Positions 43,053 through 52,900 of a stretch of DNA of 64,000 nucleotides are shown one piece after another. The notes below the pieces were generated by a model. It was not told the origin of the DNA, did no database searches, and worked only from the letters and a program-made list of their open reading frames with translations. Position 1 is the stretch's first letter; every line of letters starts with the position of its first letter. Origin of the DNA: Streptomyces griseocarneus (GTDB lineage: Bacteria; Actinomycetota; Actinomycetes; Streptomycetales; Streptomycetaceae); NCBI GenBank assembly GCA_003674045.1, contig PENC01000010.1, positions 1 to 64,000 of the forward strand, written 5' to 3'. The position numbers were made by a program, and so were the translations under genes.

Positions 43053-44669
43053 ATGAGACGACTGCTTCTCACGCTGTGCGCCGCGGCCGTCGGCCTGCTG
43101 CTGGGCCTGAGCCCGGCCACCGCCGCGACGCCACCCACCGAATTCGGCACCCAATGGCACGATCCGGCCACCGCCGGACCGCCGATAGCCACCCCGCACA
43201 CCTCCTCCTGCCGCGTCACCGTCGCCGAGACCGAGTTCCGCGACTACACGCCCTACAGGGGTACGTACACGCCTCCTCGAGGCTGTGGAGACCGGTGGAA
43301 CAAGGTGGTCCTGCGACTCGAAGGAGCCGTCGCCGGGCGACAGTTCGACCGTCTGGGCTATCTGCACATCGGTGGCGTGGAGGTCCTGCGCACCTCCACG
43401 CCCGAACCCTCGCCCAAGGGCATCACCTGGAACGTGGAGAAGGACGTCACCCGCTACGCCGCCACGCTGCGTACCGAACAGCCCGTCGAGATGCTGATCG
43501 GCAACACCGTGGACAGCACGTACACCGGAGTCATCAAAGTCAAGACGACCCTCACGTTCTACGCGGCCGAAGGGTCGGTGAAAGCGGCGCCCACCCCGGA
43601 CAAGGTCCTCACCCTGGACGGGGCACGCAATGTGGGCTCCGCCTACGAAGGTCGGTTGACGACACCGCGCAACAGCGAACGCATCGTCGCGGAGGTCTAC
43701 GCGACCGGATCGGGCGGCGGCTGCGAGGAGTTCTGGTACCTCACCGTGCCGGACCGGGCTCCGTACTCCTGCAAGGCGAAGGACGGGCCCTACCGGGAGG
43801 TCCGGATCGCGGTGGACGGCCGCCTCGCGGGGATCGCCGCGCCCTTCCCGGCCGTCTGGACCGGCGGCTGGTCCAACCCCTTCCTGTGGTACGTCATCCC
43901 CGGCCCCCGCGCCTTCGACGTGCGGCCGGTCGAGTACGACCTCACGCCGTTCGCGGGTCTGCTCGACGACGGCAGGCCGCACCGGATCTCGGTGTCGGTC
44001 GCCGGCCTGCCCGAGGGACAGTCCGGCTGGAGCACGCCCACCAACATCCTCGTCTGGCAGGACGCCAAGTCGCCCGTGGTGACGGGCGGCCTGCTGACCC
44101 ACAACGCCGGCGAGCCCCGCAACGTCACCACGTACGAGCCAGGTACCGAGCGTCGGCTGCGGGCCGACGGAGGACACTCCCTGACCATCGCGGGCTACGT
44201 CGACACCTCGCACGGCCGGGTGACGACGACGGTCACCCGCCACATCACGAACACCTCCACTCACCGGTGGAACGACGGGGAGACCACGGACGCCCTTCAG
44301 GCCCGCTGGAACGACGACGAGAGCGTCACTGTCACGGGACGAGGGCTGTCCGGCACCACAGCCACCCACCGGACGTACACCATGGACGGTGCGACGACGG
44401 TCTCGGCCGGAGACCGGCTGCGGACCGTGATGACCATGGGCGACCGTTCGGACAGTGTCACCCTGCGCGACGGCGGGCGGTTCGGCTGGTCGAGCCTCGA
44501 CGACACCTATACGGGGGATGCCGCGTACAACCAGAACGTACCCCGTGATCAACGACACGCCACGGGCGTCTCACGCGAGCGGTACCGCCTGTACGGACCG
44601 GGTAGCTGCTACGACCGGACCCTGGGCACGGCGCAGGGGGAGCTGACGGAGGACAGGCAGCGCTGCTGA
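43053..44669 (+). CDS. Secreted peptide-N-glycosidase A-like amidase
   Basis: 538 aa from ATG 43053. Sec signal peptide MRRLLLTLCAAAVGLLLGL...ATA (cleavage about residue 25). The mature protein resembles the plant/fungal PNGase A family: W-N-K-V-V-L-R-L-E-G, then GRQFDRLGYLHIGGVEVLRTSTPEP and ITWNVEKDVTRY, followed by a second domain with SNPFLWYVIPGPRAFDVRPVEYDLTPF and an extended beta-rich tail. Expected to remove N-linked glycans from glycopeptides outside the cell. Bacterial members are much less studied than PNGase F. Divergent from the ABC exporter and closed by a terminator shared with marR. Confidence 0.85.
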   Translation: MRRLLLTLCAAAVGLLLGLSPATAATPPTEFGTQWHDPATAGPPIATPHTSSCRVTVAETEFRDYTPYRGTYTPPRGCGDRWNKVVLRLEGAVAGRQFDRLGYLHIGGVEVLRTSTPEPSPKGITWNVEKDVTRYAATLRTEQPVEMLIGNTVDSTYTGVIKVKTTLTFYAAEGSVKAAPTPDKVLTLDGARNVGSAYEGRLTTPRNSERIVAEVYATGSGGGCEEFWYLTVPDRAPYSCKAKDGPYREVRIAVDGRLAGIAAPFPAVWTGGWSNPFLWYVIPGPRAFDVRPVEYDLTPFAGLLDDGRPHRISVSVAGLPEGQSGWSTPTNILVWQDAKSPVVTGGLLTHNAGEPRNVTTYEPGTERRLRADGGHSLTIAGYVDTSHGRVTTTVTRHITNTSTHRWNDGETTDALQARWNDDESVTVTGRGLSGTTATHRTYTMDGATTVSAGDRLRTVMTMGDRSDSVTLRDGGRFGWSSLDDTYTGDAAYNQNVPRDQRHATGVSRERYRLYGPGSCYDRTLGTAQGELTEDRQRC

Positions 44670-44736
44670 CGGCGGCTGATCGGGGGCTGGCCGGGACATG
44701 ATCGGGATCTGGTCAGAACCTGGTCAGAACCTGATC

Positions 44737-44767
44737 GGGCCTTGAGGATCGACAGCCCTCAAGGCCC
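44737..44767 (+). terminator. Bidirectional terminator, 11-bp stem
   Basis: GGGCCTTGAGG (44737-44747) is exactly inverted at 44757-44767 with a 9-base loop. It lies between the convergent PNGase A-like and MarR genes. Confidence 0.8.
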
Positions 44768-44810
44768 ATCCTGGCAGCCACTGTCGGAAAATTTCTCGGC
44801 GGGGTCGGTC

Positions 44811-44867
44811 CTGCCGGAGCGCGGCTCGGCAGGGCCGGCCTGTCGGAGCGCGTCTCAGCAGGGCCGG
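44811..44867 (+). repeat. 28-bp tandem repeat overlapping the end of marR-type gene
   Basis: Two 28-base copies (44811-44838 and 44840-44867) start ctg(c/t)cggagcgcg and end in cagggccgg, with three mismatches. The second includes the last codons and stop of the MarR gene. Confidence 0.6.
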
Positions 44868-45295
44868 TCCTGGCCGTTGAGAAGCTCGGTCAGCAGACTG
44901 CCGAGCAGAGCCCGCTGCTCGGCGGAGAGCGGGGCCAGGATGTCCTCGACGGCGGCCCGCCGGGACTCCCGCAGTGCCCGCAGCGTGGCACGACCGTGGT
45001 CCGTGAGCTCGATCCGGATGACCCGGCGGTTGGCCGGATCCTGCGCGCGGCGCACCGAGCCGTTCTCCTCCAGGGCGTCGACGAGCGTGGTCACGGCCCG
45101 CGGCACGACCTCGAGCCGCTGGGCGAGGTCGGCCATGCGGGGCGGCTCCTCGTAGTGCGCGACGGTGCGCAGCAGCCGGGCCTGGGCGGGGGTGATGCCG
45201 ACCGGATCCAGATAGAGCTTCTGCGCGCGGTTGATCCTGCGGGCGAGGCGCATCAGCTGCTCGGTGAGCTGTCCGGAGGCGTCAGGGGTGGTCAT
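44855..45295 (-). CDS. MarR family transcriptional regulator
   Basis: 146 aa from ATG 45295 (a GTG two codons earlier is possible). Winged helix-turn-helix: ITPAQARLLRTVAHYEEPPRMADLAQRLEVVPRAVTTLVDALEENGSVRRA, then the wing DPANRRVIRIELTDHG. Divergent from an ABC exporter gene. The 176-base gap holds an 8-bp inverted repeat, the expected operator, so it most likely represses itself and the exporter until a ligand binds. Confidence 0.9.
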   Translation of the reverse strand: MTTPDASGQLTEQLMRLARRINRAQKLYLDPVGITPAQARLLRTVAHYEEPPRMADLAQRLEVVPRAVTTLVDALEENGSVRRAQDPANRRVIRIELTDHGRATLRALRESRRAAVEDILAPLSAEQRALLGSLLTELLNGQDRPC

Positions 45296-45325
45296 GATCA
45301 CAGGTTACAGGACTCAGTGCATTGT

Positions 45326-45352
45326 GAGCATAGGTAACAGTGAGCTATGCTC
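45326..45352 (+). promoter_or_regulatory. Palindromic operator in MarR/ABC exporter intergenic region
   Basis: GAGCATAG (45326-45333) and CTATGCTC (45345-45352) form a perfect inverted repeat with an 11-base spacer. The right arm contains TATGCT, a good -10 for the exporter. Arms about two helical turns apart are typical for MarR dimers. Confidence 0.65.
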
Positions 45353-45471
45353 GCCATGCGGCCGTGATTCCGTCGTTGAACCGAGCGGCGGCCCCGGCCG
45401 TGCCGCGCCTGCGCTTTCTCCGCACGTTCTTCTTCTCCGCACACGTTTCGCGATCAGAGAATCAGGAGCCC

Positions 45472-47283
45472 ATGCACCACGACCGACCTGACTGGACACC
45501 CCCTCCCGCAGACCCGGAGCAGCCCGCGCAAGTGCGCCGGATACTTCGGCTCTTCCAGCCCTACCGCGGCAGACTCGCCCTCGTCGGCCTTCTCGTCGCC
45601 GCGTCCTCGCTCGTCTCCGTCGCGTCGCCGTTCCTGCTGCGCGAGATCCTCGACACGGCCATCCCCCAGGGTCGTACCGGCCTGCTGAGCCTGCTGGCGC
45701 TCGGCATGATCGCCGCCGCCGTCGTGAACGGCGTCTTCGGCGTGCTGCAGACGCTCATCTCCACCACGGTCGGCCAGCGCGTCATGCACGACCTGCGCGC
45801 CTCGGTCTACGACCGGCTGCAACGCATGCCGCTCGCCTTCTTCACGCGGACCCGCACCGGCGAGGTGCAGTCGCGCATCGCCAATGACATCGGCGGCATG
45901 CAGGCCACCGTGACCTCGACGGCCACGTCGCTGGTGTCCAACCTCACCAGCGTGGTCGCGACGGTGGTGGCGATGCTGGCGCTGGACTGGCGGCTGACGG
46001 CGGTGTCGCTGCTCCTGCTCCCGGTGTTCGTGTGGATCAGCCGCCGCGTCGGCCAGGAACGCAAGAAAATCACTTCCCAGCGCCAGAAGCAGATGGCCGC
46101 GATGGCGGCCATGGTCACCGAGTCCCTCTCGGTGAGCGGTATCCTCCTCGGCCGCACCATGGGCCGCTCCGATTCCCTCACCCAGGCCTTCACCAAGGAG
46201 TCCGAGCGTCTCGTCGGGCTGGAAGTCCGCTCCGACATGGCCGGGCGGTGGCGGATGTCCACCATCGGCGTCGTCATGGCGGCCATGCCCGCTCTCATCT
46301 ACTGGGCGGCAGGATTCGCGCTGCACGTGGGAGGTCCCGGTATCTCCCTGGGTACGCTCGTCGCCTTCGTCTCCCTCCAGCAGGCACTCTTCCGGCCTGC
46401 TATCAGCCTGCTCGCCACAGGTGTGCAGATGCAGACCTCCGTCGCCCTCTTCCAGCGCATCTTCGAATACCTCGATCTGCCGGTGGACATCGCCGAGCCG
46501 GAGCAGCCGGTGCGGCTGGAGCGCGTGCGCGGTGACGTCCGCTTCGAGAATGTCACCTTCGCCTACGGCGCCCAGGGCTCCGGCGAAGAACCGAGGGCGG
46601 TGCTCAGCGACATCGAGCTGACGGTCCCCGCCGGAGGCAGCCTGGCCGTCGTCGGTCCGACCGGATCTGGCAAGAGCACCCTGAGCTATCTGGTCCCCCG
46701 GCTGTACGACGTCGTCGGCGGACGGGTGCTGATCGACGGAGTCGACGTCCGCGACTTCGACTTCGACACGCTGGCGCGTGCGGTCGGCGTGGTCTCCCAG
46801 GAGACCTACCTCTTCCATGCTTCCGTCGCCGACAACCTGAGGTTCGCCAAACCGGACGCCACCGATGAGGAGATCGTGGCGGCGGCCGAAGCCGCACAGA
46901 TCCACGACCACATCGCCTCTTTGCCCGACGGCTACGACACTCTCGTCGGGGAACGCGGCTACCGCTTCTCCGGAGGGGAAAAACAGCGGCTCGCCATTGC
47001 CAGGACCATCCTGCGCGATCCACCCATCCTCATCCTGGACGAAGCCACGAGCGCCCTGGACACCCGTACGGAACACGCGGTCCAGCAGGCCATCGACGCG
47101 CTGTCCGAGGGGAGAACGACGATCACCATCGCGCACAGGCTCTCCACCATCCGCGACGCCGATCAGATCGTCTTCCTCGACCGGGGACGTGTCGCCGAGC
47201 GCGGTACGCACCAGGAACTCCTGGACAGCGACAGCCACTACGCCGCGCTTATCCGGCGCGACGCCCATGTTGCGGTTTCATGA
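45472..47283 (+). CDS. ABC exporter (transmembrane plus NBD), MarR-linked
   Basis: 603 aa from ATG 45472 with CAGGAG upstream; earlier in-frame residues lie across the operator and are not coding. Six-helix domain (about 20-310), then NBD: Walker A GPTGSGKS (about 396), Q-loop VSQETYLF, signature RFSGGEKQRLAIAR, Walker B ILILDEATSALD and switch IAHRLSTIRDAD. All motifs are intact, so a homodimer is expected. The family exports drugs or lipids. Control by the divergent MarR gene suggests induction by a toxic compound. Confidence 0.9.
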   Translation: MHHDRPDWTPPPADPEQPAQVRRILRLFQPYRGRLALVGLLVAASSLVSVASPFLLREILDTAIPQGRTGLLSLLALGMIAAAVVNGVFGVLQTLISTTVGQRVMHDLRASVYDRLQRMPLAFFTRTRTGEVQSRIANDIGGMQATVTSTATSLVSNLTSVVATVVAMLALDWRLTAVSLLLLPVFVWISRRVGQERKKITSQRQKQMAAMAAMVTESLSVSGILLGRTMGRSDSLTQAFTKESERLVGLEVRSDMAGRWRMSTIGVVMAAMPALIYWAAGFALHVGGPGISLGTLVAFVSLQQALFRPAISLLATGVQMQTSVALFQRIFEYLDLPVDIAEPEQPVRLERVRGDVRFENVTFAYGAQGSGEEPRAVLSDIELTVPAGGSLAVVGPTGSGKSTLSYLVPRLYDVVGGRVLIDGVDVRDFDFDTLARAVGVVSQETYLFHASVADNLRFAKPDATDEEIVAAAEAAQIHDHIASLPDGYDTLVGERGYRFSGGEKQRLAIARTILRDPPILILDEATSALDTRTEHAVQQAIDALSEGRTTITIAHRLSTIRDADQIVFLDRGRVAERGTHQELLDSDSHYAALIRRDAHVAVS

Positions 47284-47334
47284 AGCGATATCGGACGGGT
47301 GTGCGATGCGGGTGGCGGGGGGATTCAGGGGATC

Positions 47335-48666
47335 ATGACGAAATCCAAGTCCCTGCCAGTCGACGATAGCGAGACCGTCGGGTCCCCGAGCCTGAGAACG
47401 ACGGAGGAGACACCTCGGTCCTCCGTCCGTCAGCTCGCCGCGGCGTCCATCGGCAACGCCGCGGAGTGGTACGACTGGTACGCCTACTCGTTCCTCGCGA
47501 CCTATGTCGCCGACCAGATCTTCCCCAAGAGCTCCGGGAACTCCCTGGTCCCCTTGCTTTCCACGTTCGCCGTGTTCGCCGTCGGCTTCTTCATGCGCCC
47601 GGTCGGCGGACTCCTGATGGGCGCGGTCGCGGACCGGCGCGGCCGCAAGGCCGCGCTCACCGTCACGATCCTGCTCATGGGCGGTGGCAGCCTGCTGGTG
47701 GCACTCACTCCCACCTACGCCTCCACGGGCGTCCTCGCCCCGGTGGTGCTCGTTGTCGCCCGTCTCGTCCAAGGGCTCTCGGTCGGTGGGGAATTCGCCG
47801 CTTCGACGACCTTTCTGATCGAATCAGCGGGCCCTGGACGGAGAGGGCTCTTCTCCAGCTTCCAATACGTCTCCACCACCATCGGACAGCTCCTCGCCTC
47901 CGGCAGCGCGGTCCTTCTGACTCATCTGCTGCCGGAAGGGCAGATGGATCTCTGGGGCTGGCGGGTGCCGTTCCTGTTCGGCGCCATCATGAGTCTGGTC
48001 GGTTTCTGGATCCGGCAGGGCGTGGACGAGACGCATGGGGTGACGCAGCGGAAGGCGGCGCGGCCCGCGCTGTTCGACGGTCTGCGCCGGCATCCCAGGG
48101 AGTCCCTGCTGATCTGCGGCATCACCGCGGGCGGCACGATCGCCTACTACACCTGGACCACCTATCTGCCGACGTACGCCCACGTGAACGTCGGATTCGG
48201 CAAGAGCGACGCATTGCTCGCCGGGACGATATCCCTGGCTTTCTTCGCGATACTCCAGCCTTTGGGCGGTCTCCTGTCGGATCGCATCGGACGCAAGCCC
48301 CTGCTGATCGGCTTCGCTGTGGGGTTCGCCGCACTCGCCGTGCCCCTGCTGCATGCGATCAGCGGTTCCTTCACCTCACTGCTGCTGGCGCAATGTGCTG
48401 GGATGGTGCTGCTCACGGGGTACACCTCCGTCGCTGCCGCCGTGAATGCCGAGGTGTTCCCGGCCCGGGTCAGGGCCGCAGGAATCGGGTTCCCGTACTC
48501 GTTGACCGTGGCGTTGTTCGGAGGCACGGCTCCCTACGTCGGAACATGGTTCAAGCAGGCAGGCCACGCGGGAGGTTTCCCCTGGTACGTGGCTGGCCTC
48601 TGCCTGGTGTCCGCCTGCGTCTACATGGCTCTTCCGGAGACCTCCGACAAGCCGCTGGACCGCTGA
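47335..48666 (+). CDS. MFS metabolite:proton symporter (ShiA/KgtP type)
   Basis: 443 aa from ATG 47335. Starts SVRQLAAASIGNAAEWYDWYAYSFLATYVA, the signature of the metabolite:H+ symporter group. Loop motif GAVADRRGRKAAL and VQGLSVGGEFAASTTFLIE are also diagnostic, as is GLLSDRIGRKPLLIG in the second half. Transports carboxylates or betaine-like compounds into the cell. Starts 51 bases after the ABC exporter, but converges within ten bases on a CoA-transferase, which could activate the acid it imports. Confidence 0.88.
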   Translation: MTKSKSLPVDDSETVGSPSLRTTEETPRSSVRQLAAASIGNAAEWYDWYAYSFLATYVADQIFPKSSGNSLVPLLSTFAVFAVGFFMRPVGGLLMGAVADRRGRKAALTVTILLMGGGSLLVALTPTYASTGVLAPVVLVVARLVQGLSVGGEFAASTTFLIESAGPGRRGLFSSFQYVSTTIGQLLASGSAVLLTHLLPEGQMDLWGWRVPFLFGAIMSLVGFWIRQGVDETHGVTQRKAARPALFDGLRRHPRESLLICGITAGGTIAYYTWTTYLPTYAHVNVGFGKSDALLAGTISLAFFAILQPLGGLLSDRIGRKPLLIGFAVGFAALAVPLLHAISGSFTSLLLAQCAGMVLLTGYTSVAAAVNAEVFPARVRAAGIGFPYSLTVALFGGTAPYVGTWFKQAGHAGGFPWYVAGLCLVSACVYMALPETSDKPLDR

Positions 48667-48676
48667 CCCCGCCAGG

Positions 48677-49840
48677 TCACGCATCTCCGTCAGGAGCGTC
48701 CTCCGGGAATTCCGCACGGATCGCGGCCGTATGGGCACCGAGCGCCGGAACCGCCCCCATAGCGGCCTCCCGTCCGGTCACCTCGACCGGTGGGAGCAGA
48801 CCGCGCAGCGGGCCGACCGGCGTCTCGAACTCGCGCCACCGGTCGCGTGCCGCCAACTGGGGGTGATCCGCGAATTCAGCGACCGTGCGCAGCCGCGCGT
48901 GAGCGATCCCCGCGGCTTCCAGCAGGGCGAGTACATCGTCGGTGGTGTGCAGCCGGAAACGCGCCTCGATCACGGATGTCAATTCCACGTCATGGGCCCT
49001 GCGCGAGGGGATGTCCGCGAAGCGGGAGTCACGTACCAGCCCGGGCTGTTCCAGCACCTTCTCGCACAAGGCCACCCACTCGCGGTCGTTCTGTACGCTG
49101 AGAAATACCAGAGCCCCGTCACCGCAACGGTAATGTCCGTAAGGGGAGATGGTGGGATGCCGGGCCCCGCTCCGGGAGAGGGGCTCCCCTCCGTAAGCCT
49201 CGGCAAAGTACGGCTGCCCCATCCACTCCGCGAGGGCATCGAAGAGTGATACGGACAGCTCCGAGCCCTCACCGGTGCGTTCACGTTCGTACAGCGCGCT
49301 CAGAATGCCGGAGTAGGCGTACATGCCGCCTGCGATGTCGGCGATGGAAATCCCGGGCCTGGCTACGGAGTCAGGGGTTCCTGTGATCGACACCAGTCCG
49401 GCCTCGCACTGCACCAACAGGTCGTATGCCTTCTTGTCGCGGTATGGGCCCACGCTTCCGTAACCGGAGAAGTCGCAGGTGATCAGACGCGGGTGTCTGG
49501 CGCGCAGCGTCCCACCGGCAAGGCCGAGTCGTGCGGCCGCGCCGGGCCCGAGATTCTGTATGAACACGTCGGCGCGGGCGAGCATCCGGTCCAGCAGGGC
49601 CCGGTCCGGCGCCTCCCTGAGGTCGAGGACGACGCTCTCCTTGCCCCGGTTGACCCAGACGAAGTACGCCGAGAGGCCGTTGGCCCGCTGGTCGTAGTCG
49701 CGGGCGAAATCTCCGCGACCCGGTCGCTCGATCTTGATCACTCGCGCGCCGAGGTCCGCCAGCTGACGCGTCGCGAACGGCGTGGCCACGGCCTGTTCCA
49801 AGGCGACGACGGTGATGCCCTGCAGAGGCAGTTTCTCCAC
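48677..49840 (-). CDS. CaiB/BaiF-type CoA-transferase (family III)
   Basis: 387 aa from ATG 49840. Typical beginning LPLQGITVVALEQAVATPFATRQLADLGARVIKIERPGRGDFARDYD. The catalytic Asp lies in KKAYDLLVQCEAGLVSITGTP. GISIADIAGGMYAYSGILSALYERERTGEG and PYGHYRCGDGALVFLSVQNDREW complete the fold. Transfers CoA between carboxylic acids, commonly succinyl-CoA and a dicarboxylic or aromatic acid. Substrate unknown. Convergent with the symporter and may form a small uptake/activation unit with it. Confidence 0.9.
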   Translation of the reverse strand: MEKLPLQGITVVALEQAVATPFATRQLADLGARVIKIERPGRGDFARDYDQRANGLSAYFVWVNRGKESVVLDLREAPDRALLDRMLARADVFIQNLGPGAAARLGLAGGTLRARHPRLITCDFSGYGSVGPYRDKKAYDLLVQCEAGLVSITGTPDSVARPGISIADIAGGMYAYSGILSALYERERTGEGSELSVSLFDALAEWMGQPYFAEAYGGEPLSRSGARHPTISPYGHYRCGDGALVFLSVQNDREWVALCEKVLEQPGLVRDSRFADIPSRRAHDVELTSVIEARFRLHTTDDVLALLEAAGIAHARLRTVAEFADHPQLAARDRWREFETPVGPLRGLLPPVEVTGREAAMGAVPALGAHTAAIRAEFPEDAPDGDA

Positions 49841-49985
49841 AACTCCCCTCCTGGTGAGATCGTATGACCGGCCCTGTGGACAACCCGCGCCGCTCCGGTC
49901 GCTCTCCGCCTAGCCTCGCAGCATGGACATCGACAAGGACCGCAGTGCCAGGGAAACCCAGGCCGGGGAAACCCGAGGACGACGG

Positions 49986-52900
49986 CTACGGAGCGGCGGG
50001 CCGCAGCCGGTAGCAGTAGCCGTACTCGCGATCGGCACGCAGCAGATAAGGCTCCAGCGGCGTCGCCCCCCAGGAGTCGTTGCCGCCCACGCCCATCTGC
50101 CGGTGATTGATCCCCAGGAATGTCTCGCCGCGTGGCTCGAGCTCGTGCGGGTGCCGGGGCCCGTCGAGATCCCGGGGTGTCCAGCGCAGAGCGCTCATCT
50201 CCAGCAGGCCGGACTCGTCCCCCGGTTCGGCCAGGACGGAAAGCCCGACCCCGTCCCGCTCTGTGAGCGTGACACTGCGGACTCCCGTCACATTGCCCGT
50301 CTGTTGAGGACGTGCGTACGGCATGGCCGGAAGGTCCAGGGAGGAGCTGTAACGCCCGACGAAGGCCCCGGTACACCGGTCCCGATAGTTCTCCTGAGGC
50401 CCCCGCCCGTACCAGCTGACGGACCGGTAACCGGAGGGTACGGTCAGCAGGGCTCCGACCAGGGGAAGATCGGGCAGGCCCGAACCGGGCTCCAGGGTGT
50501 GACGGACATGGAGCTCGCCATCACCGCGCACCGTGAAGACGGTCGTCCAGTGGGAAACGGCGGGCTCGGTGGGCAGGACCGCGGTGACCGTGAGGACGAC
50601 TTCTCCCGGGGCGCTTTGCTCGGCCTCGATCCCGGTGACGGTGCGTCCGGCCCCCGCGTCACGCCAGGTGCGCGACGAGAATTGGGCCCCGCGCCCGATG
50701 TCGTTGTCCGTGGGAGCGCGCCAGAAGTTGGGCACGGGGCCGGTCGCCAGCAGGGCTCGGCCGCGGTGACGGTAGGTGCTGAGCGTGCCGGTGGTCCTGT
50801 CCAGAACGAGCTGGAGGTCCTCGCCGCTGACCGTGATCTCCTGTGCGGTCCGCATGATGGTGAGCGCGGGAAGTGGAGCCTCGTGATCGGCGGAGGGGGC
50901 CGGAGTGCGCCAGGGGAGCGCGAACTGCTCGGCGGCGACCACATGGCCCGCGTCCGCCCACGGCGTGGCCTCGCGCAGAGCGAAGGCGACGTTCAGCCAG
51001 TACTCGGCGCCGGGCGTCGGCTGGTCCGGTGGCTTCAACGGCAGGTGCAGGAGTGCCGTCTCACCCGGCCCCGCGTGAGGCGCGGCGACGCTGCCGTGCC
51101 GCGTGCGCACCCCGTCGCACGTGACCTCCCACAGCACGTCGTACGCCTGGAGCCCGGTGAAGAGCTGAAGGTTGCCGATCCTCAACACCCCGGCAGTGAG
51201 GTCTTCGGCGGACACACGGACCATCTGGTAGACCTTCTTGACCTCGCGCATGGCTGGCCGGGGGTTGCGGTCGGCGTCGACGAGGCCGTTGCAACAGAAG
51301 TTGCCGTCCGAGAGCTGTCCGGGCCGCCAGTCACCACCGTAGGACAGATAGGTGCCGCCACGGCCGTCGGGAAGGGGACGGCGGAGCGCCTGGTCGGCGA
51401 AGTCCCAGATGAATCCGCCATGGAGCCGTGGGTGGGCGTCGATGACGTCCCAGTACTCCTGGAGGTTCCCCGTGCTGTTGCCCATCGAGTGCGCGTACTC
51501 GCACAGGATGTACGGCCTGGTGTCGCCGGACCTCCCGCGTGCCGCGACGGCCTCCGGGGGCGCATACATCTCCGACTCGATGTCGGCGACCTCGTTCATG
51601 CCCTCGTAGTGCACAGGGCGGGACGGATCACGGTCGTGGACCCAGTCGGCCATCTCCTGGAAGGTGCTGCCCCGGCCCGCCTCGTTGCCCAGGGACCAGA
51701 CCACGACGGACGGGTGGTTCTTGTCCCGCTCGACAAGGCTGCGGACCCGGTCCAGGCAGGCGGCGGCCCACTCGGGGCGGTCCGCGGGCAGGGTGTCCCG
51801 GATCTCGTGCGTCTCCAGATTGGCCTCGTCGATCACATAGAGGCCGAACTCGTCGCACAGATCGAGCCAGCGCGGATCGTTGGGGTAGTGGGAGGTGCGC
51901 ACTGCGTTGATGTTGTGCTGCTTCATGATGCGGATGTCCTGCAGCATGCGGTGCAGGGGGACGGCCTGCCCGTGATCGGGATCGAATTCGTGGCGGTTGA
52001 CGCCGCGGAAGACGAGGGGGCGGCCATTGATGGTGAGCTTCCCTTGGCCGCAGGAGATCGTGCGGAATCCGACGCGGGCGCGCTGGGCTTCGAACGTGTT
52101 GCCGTCGGCATCGGCCAGCTCGATTGTGAGGTCGTAGAGATGCGGAGCCTCGGCGGACCACAAGGAGGGCCGCGGCACGTGGGCGGTGATCTCTGCCATC
52201 GCCTTCCCGGACGCGTCGAACCGTGCCGTGGCCGATCCGGAGACGACGGGCGTGCCATGGGCGTCGTGGAGGGCGACCCGGATCAGGTGGTCGGCGGCCA
52301 GGTGTGCCGGATCAGCCCGCAGCTCGGCCCGTACGACGAGGTCCGCGTCACGGAAACCGGGATTGAGGTCGGTGCGGACGAACACGTCGCGCACATGGAC
52401 CTCGGGAACGGACCAGAGCTGTACGTCACGGAAGATCCCGGACAGGTCGATCATGTCCTGGTCCTCCAGCCAGCTGCCGGTGGACCAGCGGTGGACCTCG
52501 ACCGCGAGGATGTTCTCCCGGGCGTCGTCCCCCGTGTACAGGTAGGAGGTGAGGTCGAACTCGGCAGGGGAGTAGCTGTCCTCGCTGTAGCCGACGAACT
52601 CGCCGTTGAGCCAGACGAAAAACGCGGATTTGACGCCGTGGAAGCAGACCAGGGTACGCCGCCCGGCCCAGGTGCGGGGGACGGTGAAGGTACGGCGGTA
52701 GGAGCCGACCGGGTTGAAGCCAGTGGGCGCGTGCGGGGGAGCGGGCTGCTCGTGGCCGGTCCACGGATAGCGGACGTTGAAGTAGGTGGGCTCGGGATAT
52801 CCCTGTGTCTCCCAGTTGCCGGGAACGGCGATGCGGTCCCAGCCGGTGTCGTCGAAGTCCGGGGTGTGGAAGCCGACGGGCCGTTCGGCCGGATTCCTGG

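Noticed and set aside
40697..44548. 1283-codon plus-strand open frame across the ABC exporter genes
   Set aside because: Arg/Pro/Gly-rich antisense translation that also runs out of frame through the PNGase gene.
49875..49883. TGTGGACAA, a minus-strand DnaA box upstream of the CoA-transferase gene
   Set aside because: Isolated match to a nine-base motif; expected by chance in a long GC-rich chromosome.
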